DNA of 64,000 nt, from NCBI RefSeq assembly GCF_003576345.1, contig NZ_QWGB01000003.1:1-64000 (forward strand). The letters are read 5' to 3'. Below the pieces are notes generated by a model, which did no database searches, had not been told where the DNA came from, and worked only from the letters and a program-made list of their open reading frames with translations. This DNA is from Henriciella barbarensis (lineage in GTDB: Bacteria > Pseudomonadota > Alphaproteobacteria > Caulobacterales > Hyphomonadaceae). Shown here one piece after another: positions 7,602 to 17,063 of the stretch; the first letter of the stretch is position 1; every line of letters begins with the position of its first letter. Made by a program: the position numbers and the translations under genes.

Positions 7602-10040
7602 ATGGCAATCAAGAAGACAGACATCTACCGCTCCCTCTGGGACAGCTGTGACCAGCTCCGGGGCGGCATGGATGCCTCCCTCTACAAGGACTACATCCTA
7701 ACCCTCCTCTTCGTGAAATATGTCTCTGACCGGGCAGGCCAGGCGGACTCGCTTATCCACGTCCCTGAGGGCTGCACCTTCGACGACATGCGCAAGCTGC
7801 GTGGTCGCAAGAGCATTGGCGAAGAGATCGACAAGATCATCGCCCAGATCGCCGAAGCAAATGACCTGAGCGGCGTCATCGATCGCGCCTTCTTCAATGA
7901 TACTGAAAAGTTCGGCAAGGGCGAGAAGATGGTGCGCACACTTACCGCGCTTATCAACATCTTCAGCCGCCAAGAGCTCGACTTTAGCCGCAACCGCGCG
8001 GGCGGCGATGACATCCTGGGCGACGCCTACGAATACCTCATGCGGAACTTTGCGACGGAGTCCGGCAAGAGCAAAGGCCAGTTCTACACGCCTGCAGAGG
8101 TCTCCCGCGTAGTAGCTTCCGTCGCAGGAGTAGAGCGGGCAGAACGCGTCAGCCAATCCGTCTATGATCCAACCTGTGGCTCTGGTTCACTCCTGCTGAA
8201 AGCAGCAGATCAGGCTCCTGTGTCGCTAACGGTGTTCGGTCAGGAGAAGGACATCACGACGCGCGGCCTCGCCGTTATGAACATGATCCTCCACGGCAAG
8301 GAGACAGCAGACATCCGCCAGGGGGACACGCTCTCGGATCCGGAATTCACCAATACGGACGGCAGCCTGCAGACCTTTGACTTTGTCGTCGCCAATCCGC
8401 CTTTCTCGGACAAGGCCTGGGGCGACGGCATGAATGCAGAGGCCGATCGCTTCGATCGCTTCGCCGATGGTGTGCCGCCCGCCAAGAATGGTGACTTCGC
8501 TTATCTCCTGCATATCCTCGCCTCGATGAAGGCGACAGGCTCCGGCGCGGTCATCCTGCCTCATGGCGTGCTCTTCAGGGGCAACAAGGAGGCTGAGCTT
8601 CGCGAAAAGGTGCTGAAGCGCGGCTACATCAAGGCCATCATCGGCCTGCCCGCCAACCTTTTCTACGGCACAGGCATCCCGGCGTCCGTCGTCGTTCTGG
8701 ACAAGTCGGCAGCCACAGCCGAGCGCCCTATCTTCATGATTGATGCCTCGCGGGGGTTCATCAAGGACGGCAACAAGAACCGCCTGCGGGAACGTGACAT
8801 CCACAAGATTACCGACGCCTTCGCGCGCCAGGCCGAGATTCCCAGCTATTCGCGGCTCGTCCCTTTCGACGAGATCCAGCGCAACGACTTCAATCTCAAC
8901 CTCCCGCGTTACATCGATGGCTCGGAGCCGGAAGACCTTCAGGACATCGAAGCCCACCTCAAGGGCGGCGTGCCGAACCGCGACATTGACCTGTTGCAGG
9001 ACTTCTGGACCGTCATGCCTGGTATACGCGTGACGCTCTTCGGGCCGAACGAGAGGCCGGGCTACTCGGACCCTCTGGTCGAGCCGGAAGACGTCCGCGC
9101 GGCGATCCGCAATCACGCAGACTTTGTGGCCTATCGCGACCGGGTTCGCGCCATCCTTCAGGGCTGGATCGACGCCAATCGGCTACTTATGCAGGCCTTT
9201 GGTCAAGGTGCGAAGCCCTCAGAGTTCATCCACACGATCGCCGAGGACATGCTGGCCCGCTTCGCCGAAGCTCCGCTCATTGATCAGTATGAAGCCTATC
9301 AGCGGCTGATGTCCTACTGGCAGGAGACCATGCAGGATGACGCCTTCATCATCGCCGATGCGGGCTGGGAAGCGGCGAAGGAGCTTCGGGAGGCGCGCAA
9401 GGAAGTCGACGGCAACAAAACGAAGTGGTTGGAAGAGGCCGACCTTACCGTCAACAAGGTGCGCCTGGTCGCGGATGTCATCCCGCCAACCTTGATCGTC
9501 GCCCGCTTCTTTCCGGAATTGCATAAGGCCTTGGACGAGGCTCAGATGAAGGCCGATGCGATTGCGGCGGAGATCGACGAGCTCGTGGAAGAACATGGCG
9601 GCGACGAGGGGCTGCTCTCAGATGCGCTTTCGGATGCCGGTAAGCTCACAAAAGGCACACTCAAGGACCGCATTGGATCGGGCAAAGCTGACGCCGGAGA
9701 ATTGGCAATGCTCAAGCAGGCTAAGAAACTGATGGACGCTGATACGGCAGCGAAGAAGGCGGTGAAAGTGGCCGATGAGGCTCTGACCGAGGCCACTTTA
9801 AAGAAATATCCTAAGCTGACAGAGGATGAGATCCGCGCGCTGGTTATGGAAGACAAGTGGTTGTCAGATATTGCCAAACTCGTTGAGGCCGAAATCGAGG
9901 CTCGAACAAAGCAGCTAACGGCCAGGGTGCGAGTGTTGACGGAACGGTATGGGCAAACGTTGCCGGAGTTAGCTGAAAGACTGTCGAAATTCACATGTAA
10001 GGTGGAGAAGCACCTCGCATCTATGGGCTTTGCACAATGA
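7602..10040 (+). CDS. hsdM: Type I restriction-modification DNA methyltransferase subunit
   Basis: This 812-residue HsdM has an HsdM_N helical domain (about 5-140) and an N6-adenine methyltransferase domain. The AdoMet motif YDPTCGSGSLLLK lies near residue 187 and the catalytic NPPF near 264 (VVANPPFSD). It modifies host DNA with HsdS and is needed for restriction with HsdR. Beyond the usual roughly 500-residue body is a long charged, helical C-terminal part (about 490-812), characteristic of the longer HsdM subgroup. The start ATG is at 7602, and the stop overlaps the hsdS start (ATGA), so the two are translationally coupled. Confidence 0.95.
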   Translation: MAIKKTDIYRSLWDSCDQLRGGMDASLYKDYILTLLFVKYVSDRAGQADSLIHVPEGCTFDDMRKLRGRKSIGEEIDKIIAQIAEANDLSGVIDRAFFNDTEKFGKGEKMVRTLTALINIFSRQELDFSRNRAGGDDILGDAYEYLMRNFATESGKSKGQFYTPAEVSRVVASVAGVERAERVSQSVYDPTCGSGSLLLKAADQAPVSLTVFGQEKDITTRGLAVMNMILHGKETADIRQGDTLSDPEFTNTDGSLQTFDFVVANPPFSDKAWGDGMNAEADRFDRFADGVPPAKNGDFAYLLHILASMKATGSGAVILPHGVLFRGNKEAELREKVLKRGYIKAIIGLPANLFYGTGIPASVVVLDKSAATAERPIFMIDASRGFIKDGNKNRLRERDIHKITDAFARQAEIPSYSRLVPFDEIQRNDFNLNLPRYIDGSEPEDLQDIEAHLKGGVPNRDIDLLQDFWTVMPGIRVTLFGPNERPGYSDPLVEPEDVRAAIRNHADFVAYRDRVRAILQGWIDANRLLMQAFGQGAKPSEFIHTIAEDMLARFAEAPLIDQYEAYQRLMSYWQETMQDDAFIIADAGWEAAKELREARKEVDGNKTKWLEEADLTVNKVRLVADVIPPTLIVARFFPELHKALDEAQMKADAIAAEIDELVEEHGGDEGLLSDALSDAGKLTKGTLKDRIGSGKADAGELAMLKQAKKLMDADTAAKKAVKVADEALTEATLKKYPKLTEDEIRALVMEDKWLSDIAKLVEAEIEARTKQLTARVRVLTERYGQTLPELAERLSKFTCKVEKHLASMGFAQ

Positions 10041-11269
10041 ACGATGCGGTTAATAGCCCAAGTTTTGTACGAGCTGGAGAGGGCAGCGAACCTTGGGTCG
10101 AGGTCTCGCTCGGCGACCTTGCAGATCTAAAGAATGGGTATGCCTTTGCTAGCTCTACCTACAATGTCCTGGGCCAATATCGAATTGTGACTATCGCGAA
10201 CGTTCAGCAGGGGCGAATGGACTTGAGGCAATGCAGTCGTATCGTTTCTGCTCCGAAAGATTTGCAAAGTCATCAGCTCCTTTCCCATGGGGACATACTG
10301 ATCTCCATGACAGGAAACGTTGGTCGCGTTTGTCTTGTCAACGAGGACAATTGCTTACTAAATCAGAGAGTCGGAAAGCTTTCTCCGAGACGCGTCTCCC
10401 GGAGTTTCCTATTTCAACTTCTTCTGCAGCCGACCTTCGTTGAAGCCATGGCGGGAAAAGCGACCGGAGGTGCGCAGGGGAACCTCGGAAAGGACGATAT
10501 ATTAGATCATCCGTTCTATGTCCCGACCTGCCGGTCGGAGCAGGAAGCCATCGCCGAGGTGCTCTCGGATGCGGATGCGCTGATCGAGGGGCTGGATCGG
10601 CTGATCGCCAAGAAGCGGCTCATCAAGCAGGGCGCGATGCAGGACCTCCTGACCGCCAAGCGCCGCCTCCCGGGGTTCTCGGGAGAGTGGGGAGAGCGTC
10701 GGCTTAGAACACTATGCAAGGTTAGCCGCGGAGCCTCACCCCGACCAATCGCCAGTGCCAGATGGTTTGATAATTCCTCGTCAACCGGATGGGTTCGGAT
10801 CTCAGATCTTCCTCAATCCGGGCGTTTCCTCACACAAACAACTCAGCGTCTCTCTCAAGACGGTATTGACCGGAGCAGGCGCGTTCCGATCGGCAGTCTG
10901 ATAATGAGCATCGCGGCGACCGTCGGAAAACCTGCGATCACTACTATCGACACGTGCATACACGACGGATTTGTCGTGTTCTCGGATCTCAAGGTCGATC
11001 AGCTGTTTCTTTATTATCTTCTCAAAACAATGGAACCTGAGTGGTCTCAGCACGGCCAAACAGGCTCACAAATGAATATCAACACGGCGATCATTGAAGC
11101 AGCAGAGGTCTTCGTACCCGAAACCATCGAGGAACAAGCAGCTATTTCCTGTGTCTTCGCTGATATGGACACCGAAATCCAAGCCCTCGAAACTCGCCTC
11201 GACAAGGCGCGGCAGGTGAAGGAAGGCATGATGCAGAACCTTCTGACCGGACGGATCAGGCTGGTCTGA
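10037..11269 (+). CDS. hsdS: Type I restriction-modification specificity subunit
   Basis: This 410-residue HsdS has the usual two half-subunits. TRD1 (about 20-165) is followed by a central conserved helix (AIAEVLSDADALIEGLDRL...), and TRD2 (about 215-355) by a similar C-terminal helix (AISCVFADMDTEIQALETRL...). These helix repeats set the spacing of the two half-sites. The TRD regions are lower in GC than hsdM and hsdR, normal for exchangeable specificity modules. It overlaps hsdM by 4 bp and precedes hsdR by 42 bp. The recognition sequence cannot be read from sequence. Confidence 0.94.
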   Translation: MNDAVNSPSFVRAGEGSEPWVEVSLGDLADLKNGYAFASSTYNVLGQYRIVTIANVQQGRMDLRQCSRIVSAPKDLQSHQLLSHGDILISMTGNVGRVCLVNEDNCLLNQRVGKLSPRRVSRSFLFQLLLQPTFVEAMAGKATGGAQGNLGKDDILDHPFYVPTCRSEQEAIAEVLSDADALIEGLDRLIAKKRLIKQGAMQDLLTAKRRLPGFSGEWGERRLRTLCKVSRGASPRPIASARWFDNSSSTGWVRISDLPQSGRFLTQTTQRLSQDGIDRSRRVPIGSLIMSIAATVGKPAITTIDTCIHDGFVVFSDLKVDQLFLYYLLKTMEPEWSQHGQTGSQMNINTAIIEAAEVFVPETIEEQAAISCVFADMDTEIQALETRLDKARQVKEGMMQNLLTGRIRLV

Positions 11270-11311
11270 GGCTATGACACGCAGAGACCACCCAGACCGC
11301 GGGGCCAGAGC

Positions 11312-14300
11312 ATGAGCACAATCGGCGAAGCAGAGCGCAAGGCGCAAAACCGCACCATAGATCTTCTCTGCGGCGGAAAATCTGGCTCAGTGGGCGGTCT
11401 CGGCTGGCGCTATCTCGGCGACTGGCAGAAGCAAGACGGCAACGCCAACATCGAAGAAGGTCTGCTTCGTCCCTGGCTTCTGTCTCGAGGCTATGCGCGG
11501 GATCTTGTCGCTCAGGCAATCAACCTCCTGAAGCGTGAGGCGCGCCTTGAGGGCGACAAGCTCTATGAGGCCAACAAAGCCTTCTACGAAGCCCTGCGCT
11601 ACGGCATTTCGGTCTCGCCGGGACCGGGTGAAGCCCCAGTGACCGTGACGTTCGTCGATTGGTCAAATCCAGCCGTAAACGATCTCGGCGTCGCGGAGGA
11701 AGTCTCAATCAACGGCAAGTCCTCCAAGGCCTACAACAAGCGCCCGGATCTCGTCCTCTATGTGAACGGCATCGCGTTTGGCGTCATCGAACTCAAGAAG
11801 TCGACCCAGAGCGTCGGCAAGGGCATTCGCCAGACGCTAGACAATCAGCGCGCGGAGTTCATTCGTCACTTCTTCACGACCGTTCAGCTGACCCTCGCAG
11901 GCAATGACAGCGAGGGACTGCGCTACGGGGCGATCGACACGCCGCAATCCTACTGGCTCGCCTGGAAGGAAGAAAGCGAGATCGCCGAACGCCTGGACCG
12001 CGATGTCACACAGATGCTGGCGCCCGCTCGCTTCCTGGAGCTTATCCACGACTTCACGCTCTTCGATGCGGGCACCAAGAAGATCGCACGGCCCAACCAA
12101 TACTTCGCCGTGAAGGCTGCCCAGGCGCGCATAAGGGAGCGCTCTAGCGGTATCATCTGGCAGACCCAGGGGTCAGGCAAGAGCCTCATCATGGTCATGC
12201 TGGCGCGCTGGATCCGGGAAGCCTATCCGGATGGGCGGGTCCTCGTCATCACGGACCGCAAGGAGCTTGACCGCCAAATCGTGGAAGACGTCTTCGGGGG
12301 CACGGGTGACAAGGTCCGACAAGCCAAGAGCGGCGCCGATCTCATGGCGGCCCTCGCCAACCCCGCAGACCGTGTTGTGAGCTCCCTTGTTCACAAGTTC
12401 GGCAAGAGTGAGGAAGAGGAGATGCAGGCGCTCGTCTCCAAGATCCAGAGTTCAGGCATTGGCGTGCCGCAAGGCGAATTTTTCGTCTTCGTCGACGAAT
12501 GCCACAGGACGCAATCGGGCAAGCTTGCAAAGGCCATGCGGTCCATCCTACCGGATGCGATGTTTATCGGCTTCACAGGCACGCCGCTCCTGCGCTCAGA
12601 CAAGCAGACCTCGCTTGAAGTGTTTGGCCCCTATATCGGCAAGCCCTATCGCTTTGACCAGGCTGTGGAAGATGAGGTGGTTCTAGACCTGCGCTATGAG
12701 GCTCGCGACATCGATCAACGCATCAGCGCGCCGGGCAAAATTGACGAATGGTTCGAGGCGAAGACCAAGGGGCTTACGCCCGTCGCAAAGGCTTCCTTGC
12801 GCCAGCGCTGGGGAACGCTGCAGCGCGTGCTCTCAAGTCGTGACCGGCTGGACCAGATCGCAAGCGACATCATCTTCGATATGGAGACCAAGTCCCGCCT
12901 TGAGTCCGGGCGCGGCAACGCAATGCTAGTGGCCGGTTCGATCCCTGAGGCCTGCAAGTTCCTGGAGATTTTCAAGAAGTCCGGCTCGATGCTGGCGAAC
13001 AAGTGCGCCATCGTGACTTCCTACAAGCGCACGGCAGGCGAACTGACAGGCGAGGAAACAGGACTCGGTGAGACTGAGCGCCAATACGTCTACCGGGTCT
13101 ACGATGATCTTCTCGGCGACGAAGACGAAGAAGAGTATGAGAAGGAAGCGCTCCGTAAGTTCCGCAGGGAGCCGGGACAGATGAAGCTTCTGATTGTGGT
13201 GAGCCGCTTGCTTACCGGGTTTGATGCGCCCACCGCGACCTATATCTACATCGACAAGCAGATGCGCGATCACGGCCTCTTCCAGGCCATCTGCCGAGTG
13301 AACCGTCTCGATACGGACGACAAACAGTATGGCTACATCGTCGACTACAAGGACCTCTTCAAGAGCATCGAAAACGCGGTCGAGGATTACACATCGGAAG
13401 CGTTCGACGGCTTTGACGCGGAAGATGTCGAGGGCCTGATCTCTGATCGTGCAGAGCGTGCGGATGAGGACCTCGAAGTCGCGCGGGAAGCCTGGCTTGC
13501 TCTGATGCAACGCGTGGCGCCGCCCGCTGGAGACACCGAGATCTACTCGTACTTCTCGACACTCGACGGTGTTGAAGGCGACGTGTCTCAGGACGACAAA
13601 GCCCGGCGCCGAGAAACGCTCTACAATCTTGCCGGGCGCTATGCGCGTGCCTATGGCGCAGTGGCTGAAGACCCGGATGCGTCAGAACTTCCGGGCACCT
13701 TTCTCGAAACGTGCCGTCAGGAGGTTGAACGGGCTATCGCCATTCGGGACGCTGTCCGCCTGCATAGTGGGGACGCCGTCGACATGAAGCTCTATGAGCC
13801 CGCCATGCGGCATCTCATCGACAACTACATCAAGGCAGACGCTCCAGAGGTTATCTCTCACCTTGACGATGTCAGCCTCATTGATCTGGTCGAGGCCAAG
13901 GGCTCTGACCTGGATAAGGGCCTGCCGGATGAGCTTATACGAAATCGCGAAAACTCAGCCGAAGCGATAGCCAATAATGTCCGCCGTCTGATCATCGAGG
14001 AAATGCCGGTCAATCCGCGTTTCTATGAGAACATGTCGGAGCTCTTGACAGATCTCGTACAACGGCGGCGCGAAGATGCCATTGAATATGCAGAGTACCT
14101 CAAGGAAATCGCCGAGCTTGTCCGACAGGCGCGCGCAGGGCATGGCCGCTCCTATCCTTCCTCCATGGATACGCCGGGGCGAAAGGCGCTCTATGATAAT
14201 CTCGGCAGTGATGAAGAGTTGGCCAGACGGGCAGACGAGGCGATCAGGTCAAGTGCAGAAGCTGGTTGGCGCGACCATATGATGAAGCAGCGCCGCATCC

Positions 14301-14383
14301 TGCAAAGTCTCAAGCCGGTACTTGGTGATGCCGCAGATCCTGAGAACATCCTTGAGATTGCGAGAGCCAATGGCGAGTACTGA
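11312..14383 (+). CDS. hsdR: Type I restriction endonuclease / translocase subunit
   Basis: This 1023-residue protein cuts unmodified DNA after ATP-driven translocation. The N-terminal nuclease carries the PD-(D/E)xK residues: Asp in RPDLVLYV (about 146) and the ELKK motif at about 160. The SF2 helicase motor follows, with Walker A QGSGKS near 286, DECH at about 394 and FTGTP near 421, and later helicase motifs SRLLTGFDAPT and QAICRVNRLD. The C-terminal region is helical and contacts HsdM. All key residues are present, so the system looks active. Confidence 0.95.
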   Translation: MSTIGEAERKAQNRTIDLLCGGKSGSVGGLGWRYLGDWQKQDGNANIEEGLLRPWLLSRGYARDLVAQAINLLKREARLEGDKLYEANKAFYEALRYGISVSPGPGEAPVTVTFVDWSNPAVNDLGVAEEVSINGKSSKAYNKRPDLVLYVNGIAFGVIELKKSTQSVGKGIRQTLDNQRAEFIRHFFTTVQLTLAGNDSEGLRYGAIDTPQSYWLAWKEESEIAERLDRDVTQMLAPARFLELIHDFTLFDAGTKKIARPNQYFAVKAAQARIRERSSGIIWQTQGSGKSLIMVMLARWIREAYPDGRVLVITDRKELDRQIVEDVFGGTGDKVRQAKSGADLMAALANPADRVVSSLVHKFGKSEEEEMQALVSKIQSSGIGVPQGEFFVFVDECHRTQSGKLAKAMRSILPDAMFIGFTGTPLLRSDKQTSLEVFGPYIGKPYRFDQAVEDEVVLDLRYEARDIDQRISAPGKIDEWFEAKTKGLTPVAKASLRQRWGTLQRVLSSRDRLDQIASDIIFDMETKSRLESGRGNAMLVAGSIPEACKFLEIFKKSGSMLANKCAIVTSYKRTAGELTGEETGLGETERQYVYRVYDDLLGDEDEEEYEKEALRKFRREPGQMKLLIVVSRLLTGFDAPTATYIYIDKQMRDHGLFQAICRVNRLDTDDKQYGYIVDYKDLFKSIENAVEDYTSEAFDGFDAEDVEGLISDRAERADEDLEVAREAWLALMQRVAPPAGDTEIYSYFSTLDGVEGDVSQDDKARRRETLYNLAGRYARAYGAVAEDPDASELPGTFLETCRQEVERAIAIRDAVRLHSGDAVDMKLYEPAMRHLIDNYIKADAPEVISHLDDVSLIDLVEAKGSDLDKGLPDELIRNRENSAEAIANNVRRLIIEEMPVNPRFYENMSELLTDLVQRRREDAIEYAEYLKEIAELVRQARAGHGRSYPSSMDTPGRKALYDNLGSDEELARRADEAIRSSAEAGWRDHMMKQRRILQSLKPVLGDAADPENILEIARANGEY

Positions 14384-15119
14384 CGCTAGCACCATCCTTG
14401 AAGTTGCAGGCCTGCCGATCGAAGTCGTCCGCAAGCCCATCAAAAACCTTCACATCGGCGTCTACCCACCGGAAGGTCATGTGAGGGTGGCGGCGCCTGG
14501 CTTCATCGCCGAAGAGGCCATCAGACTCTCCGTCCTGAACCGCCTCCACTGGATCAGGCGTATGCAGCGAGACTTCCGGCAGCAGGCAAGAGAGACGGAA
14601 CGGCACTACGTTTCCGGCGAGACACATTATCTCTTCGGTGCGCCATTGAAACTTCAAGTCAGGCCGAAAGGGCGGCGAGTAAACGTCTCGCAAACCTCGC
14701 CAGATCGATTGACCCTGGAAGTCAGCAACAGCGCAATGCGCGAAGACCGAGCAAGGGCGCTGCAAGTCTTCTACAGAGCGAGGCTGAAAGCTTACGCAGA
14801 GCCGAAACTCGAGGACTGGGCTAAACGCCTGGGCGTTGAAGTACCAAGATTTGGCATTCGCCGAATGAAGACGATGTGGGGGAGCTGCAATCCAGACAAC
14901 GGCCTAGTCTGGCTGAACCTCGAACTTGCTAAGAAGCCGAAGCCCTGCATTGACTATGTGATCCTCCACGAGATGGCGCACTTCCTCTCGCCAACGCATG
15001 ATGAGCGCTTCGTCGCGCTTCTGGATCACCACATGCCAAACTGGCGCCAGCGCCGGGCGGAGCTCAATGCGCTCCCCCTAGCCTTTGAAGACGAGCTCGA
15101 AACCCACAGATCTGCCTGA
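14370..15119 (+). CDS. YgjP/SprT-like zinc metallopeptidase (DUF45)
   Basis: This 249-residue protein (ATG at 14370, overlapping hsdR by 14 bp) belongs to the YgjP-like family. The zinc motif ILHEMAHFLSPTHDERF gives His200, Glu201 and His204 with a downstream acidic residue, and a conserved MKTMWGSCN lies about 45 residues earlier. Such genes are commonly coupled to type I restriction operons. The role is not settled; regulated proteolysis of the restriction subunit is an attractive guess. An upstream in-frame ATG at 14322 lies inside hsdR and is less likely. Confidence 0.85.
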   Translation: MASTDASTILEVAGLPIEVVRKPIKNLHIGVYPPEGHVRVAAPGFIAEEAIRLSVLNRLHWIRRMQRDFRQQARETERHYVSGETHYLFGAPLKLQVRPKGRRVNVSQTSPDRLTLEVSNSAMREDRARALQVFYRARLKAYAEPKLEDWAKRLGVEVPRFGIRRMKTMWGSCNPDNGLVWLNLELAKKPKPCIDYVILHEMAHFLSPTHDERFVALLDHHMPNWRQRRAELNALPLAFEDELETHRSA

Positions 15120-15230
15120 TTGAGATCATTGTGAGGATAACGGCTTCAAGATAAGCACTGTCGAGTTCCCCGGGCACCGGCCCAGTTCCTTCGCAATCCA
15201 ATCTTTGATCACCCCTCGGGAGATACGTGT

Positions 15231-15689
15231 TTGAATATCACGAAGCACGAAGCGACTGTCTTCATCGTCTCTACAGCCTCAGGCCCAGATGCGGCGTGGG
15301 CGCTATGCTGGCGCCGCCACCACAGGGAGGACAAAACTAATAGGGCATTGATTAGCGAGGCCACTGGTCCAAGAGCTGCCCTCTTGGCTCTTTGTGATGT
15401 CCTCGAAAAAGTTGAGGACCCAGCGACTCTGCATGTGATTTCCGATCAGGACTACATCGTCAAATCTATCATGAGCGACTTGCCGGTCTGGGTCTCCAAG
15501 GGCTTCAAGACAGCGAAAGGAAAAGAGGTTAGCAATGCCGACCTCTGGCAGAGGATCTATGCGCGGCTTTCTGTGCATACAGTCGACGCTAAACACCCAT
15601 CTGGAGATGCCGAACGAGAGGAGCTGGCGAGGTTGAAGGCAGTCACCAAGAAGCTTCTTCAGGCGCAGAAATTGGCGTCACACACATAG
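15231..15689 (+). CDS. Degenerate RNase H-like protein
   Basis: This 152-residue protein aligns by eye with RNase HI across most of the fold. HVISDQDYIVKSI corresponds to the STDSQYV strand, WVSKGFKTAKGKEVSNADLWQRI to the basic handle and the NADLW motif, and KHPSGDAEREELA to the C-terminal HxG...DELA region. Of the four catalytic carboxylates only the Asp70 equivalent (Asp72) is clearly kept. The Asp134 equivalent is Glu130, and the Asp10 and Glu48 equivalents appear to be Ser and Ala. The start is TTG at 15231 after GGGAGA. It lies 2 bp before the polymerase-like gene, so the two probably work together. Confidence 0.6.
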   Translation: MNITKHEATVFIVSTASGPDAAWALCWRRHHREDKTNRALISEATGPRAALLALCDVLEKVEDPATLHVISDQDYIVKSIMSDLPVWVSKGFKTAKGKEVSNADLWQRIYARLSVHTVDAKHPSGDAEREELARLKAVTKKLLQAQKLASHT

Positions 15690-15691
15690 CG

Positions 15692-16999
15692 ATGACAGAG
15701 GCGAGAAAGCCCTTCAACGACAAGCCGATCAACTGGAACAGAGTACCCGCTTCAGACAGGATGCGCTGCCTGGTGTCCGAGGCGACTAAAGATGCCGACG
15801 ATGCTCGACGTGAGCGGTCCACACAAAGTGGGAAGCAGGCAAGAGCGTTACGGCCCGCCTTTCGAGATCCATTCGAGGCTGCAGTCTCGATGCTGGTCTG
15901 CAATTGCACTCAAGAATACCTGCTTGGCGGCGGATTTGGGGTCTATCTCTCTTTGGACGTCGCGCTTCTCGGGCGCCAGGACTTATTAAAGCCGTTGGCA
16001 GAGAGTTCTGGATTGCCAAAGCGCGTCAAAGAACTGGAATCGAAGGGATGGCTCAACGTCGAATGGGGCCGCCGATCGGCAAGCCAAGGGCGCCGTCAGA
16101 CGGTTCTACGCGCCGGGGAAATGCTGCAGCGGCGGATCGCTCTTTGGAGCGTCGAGGATACTGATGTTGTCGAGCGACTGCTTCGTTCGCCGGTCATTGC
16201 TCAAGGCCGCTCCCATGATGCTGCTTCGTTCAACTCGCCTCGAGTTACTCATGTGCAGGCCGAGATGGTCGACATCAATAAGCGGTTGATTAATGCTGAT
16301 ATCCGATGGACGTCCCCCCTTGATGGCGTCGACCTTTCACAGCGTACGTTACACCGAAGCTTTCGAGACGAAGCTTGCACGCTGGGCGGGCGTATGGCTG
16401 GTGGCTTCTGGTTTCAGATGAGCAAACAAAGCCGCTTTGACTATCTTTGCCTTCAGGGGGAACGCCCTGTAGAGCTCGACTACTCTGGTATTATGCTGCG
16501 CATCGCCTACGCACTTGAAAAGACCGCTCCGCCGCGCTCAGACGTTTATGCCATTCCCGGTTTAGAGGCGGCGCAAAGAGACGACGTGAAGAAGCTCGTC
16601 AATGCCATGATCTGGGACGAGAAGCCGCGCACAAGGCTTCCACGAGGCACAGCGCCTGCCTTCAGACCTATGACCGGACGATTTGCCTCTGCATTGGTCT
16701 TGGACCATCATCAAGCCGTACAGCCCTGGTTGCAGTGTGGTCGAGGCCTAGAGCTTCAACGTTATGAGAGTGACATCATAAGCCGCGCCACAAGGTTAGC
16801 GCTGGAGAGCGGCTTCGTGGCGTTACCAGTTCATGATGCACTCTACGTTCCCTACTCCAAAACGAAGTTGGCAGAGGAGATCATGAGAACAGCCTTCAAA
16901 GACATTTGCGGGGGTGAGGCCATGGTTGTGATGACTGGTGGGGCTGAAGCGGTTCGTGGTGAGATGTCTGCAGGCGGTGATCTCTTCGAGGATGCATAG
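15692..16999 (+). CDS. Compact protein with family-A polymerase motifs
   Basis: This 435-residue protein shows, in the right order, the three signatures of family-A DNA polymerases and single-subunit RNA polymerases. Motif A is VELDYSGIMLRIAYA (Asp263), motif B is QRDDVKKLVNAMIW (Arg296, Lys300, aromatic Trp308) and motif C is LPVHDALYVP (His381, Asp382). The segment before motif A (LGGRMAGGFWFQM) recalls an uncharacterised family in phages and islands. There is no exonuclease domain, and the N-terminal 200 residues look helical and basic. Gene start ATG 15692 follows the RNase H-like stop by 2 bp. A polymerase or primase-like role is inferred only; biochemical activity is unknown. Confidence 0.6.
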   Translation: MTEARKPFNDKPINWNRVPASDRMRCLVSEATKDADDARRERSTQSGKQARALRPAFRDPFEAAVSMLVCNCTQEYLLGGGFGVYLSLDVALLGRQDLLKPLAESSGLPKRVKELESKGWLNVEWGRRSASQGRRQTVLRAGEMLQRRIALWSVEDTDVVERLLRSPVIAQGRSHDAASFNSPRVTHVQAEMVDINKRLINADIRWTSPLDGVDLSQRTLHRSFRDEACTLGGRMAGGFWFQMSKQSRFDYLCLQGERPVELDYSGIMLRIAYALEKTAPPRSDVYAIPGLEAAQRDDVKKLVNAMIWDEKPRTRLPRGTAPAFRPMTGRFASALVLDHHQAVQPWLQCGRGLELQRYESDIISRATRLALESGFVALPVHDALYVPYSKTKLAEEIMRTAFKDICGGEAMVVMTGGAEAVRGEMSAGGDLFEDA

Positions 17000-17063
17000 G
17001 AATAATGTTAAGCTCCTTGGCCTGCCCAACAAAGGCAACAGCGATCTCTTCACGCCTTGCCGC

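Noticed and set aside
8226-9116. 296-codon minus-strand frame inside hsdM
   Set aside because: It is antisense to the methyltransferase NPPF region and has no recognisable protein features.
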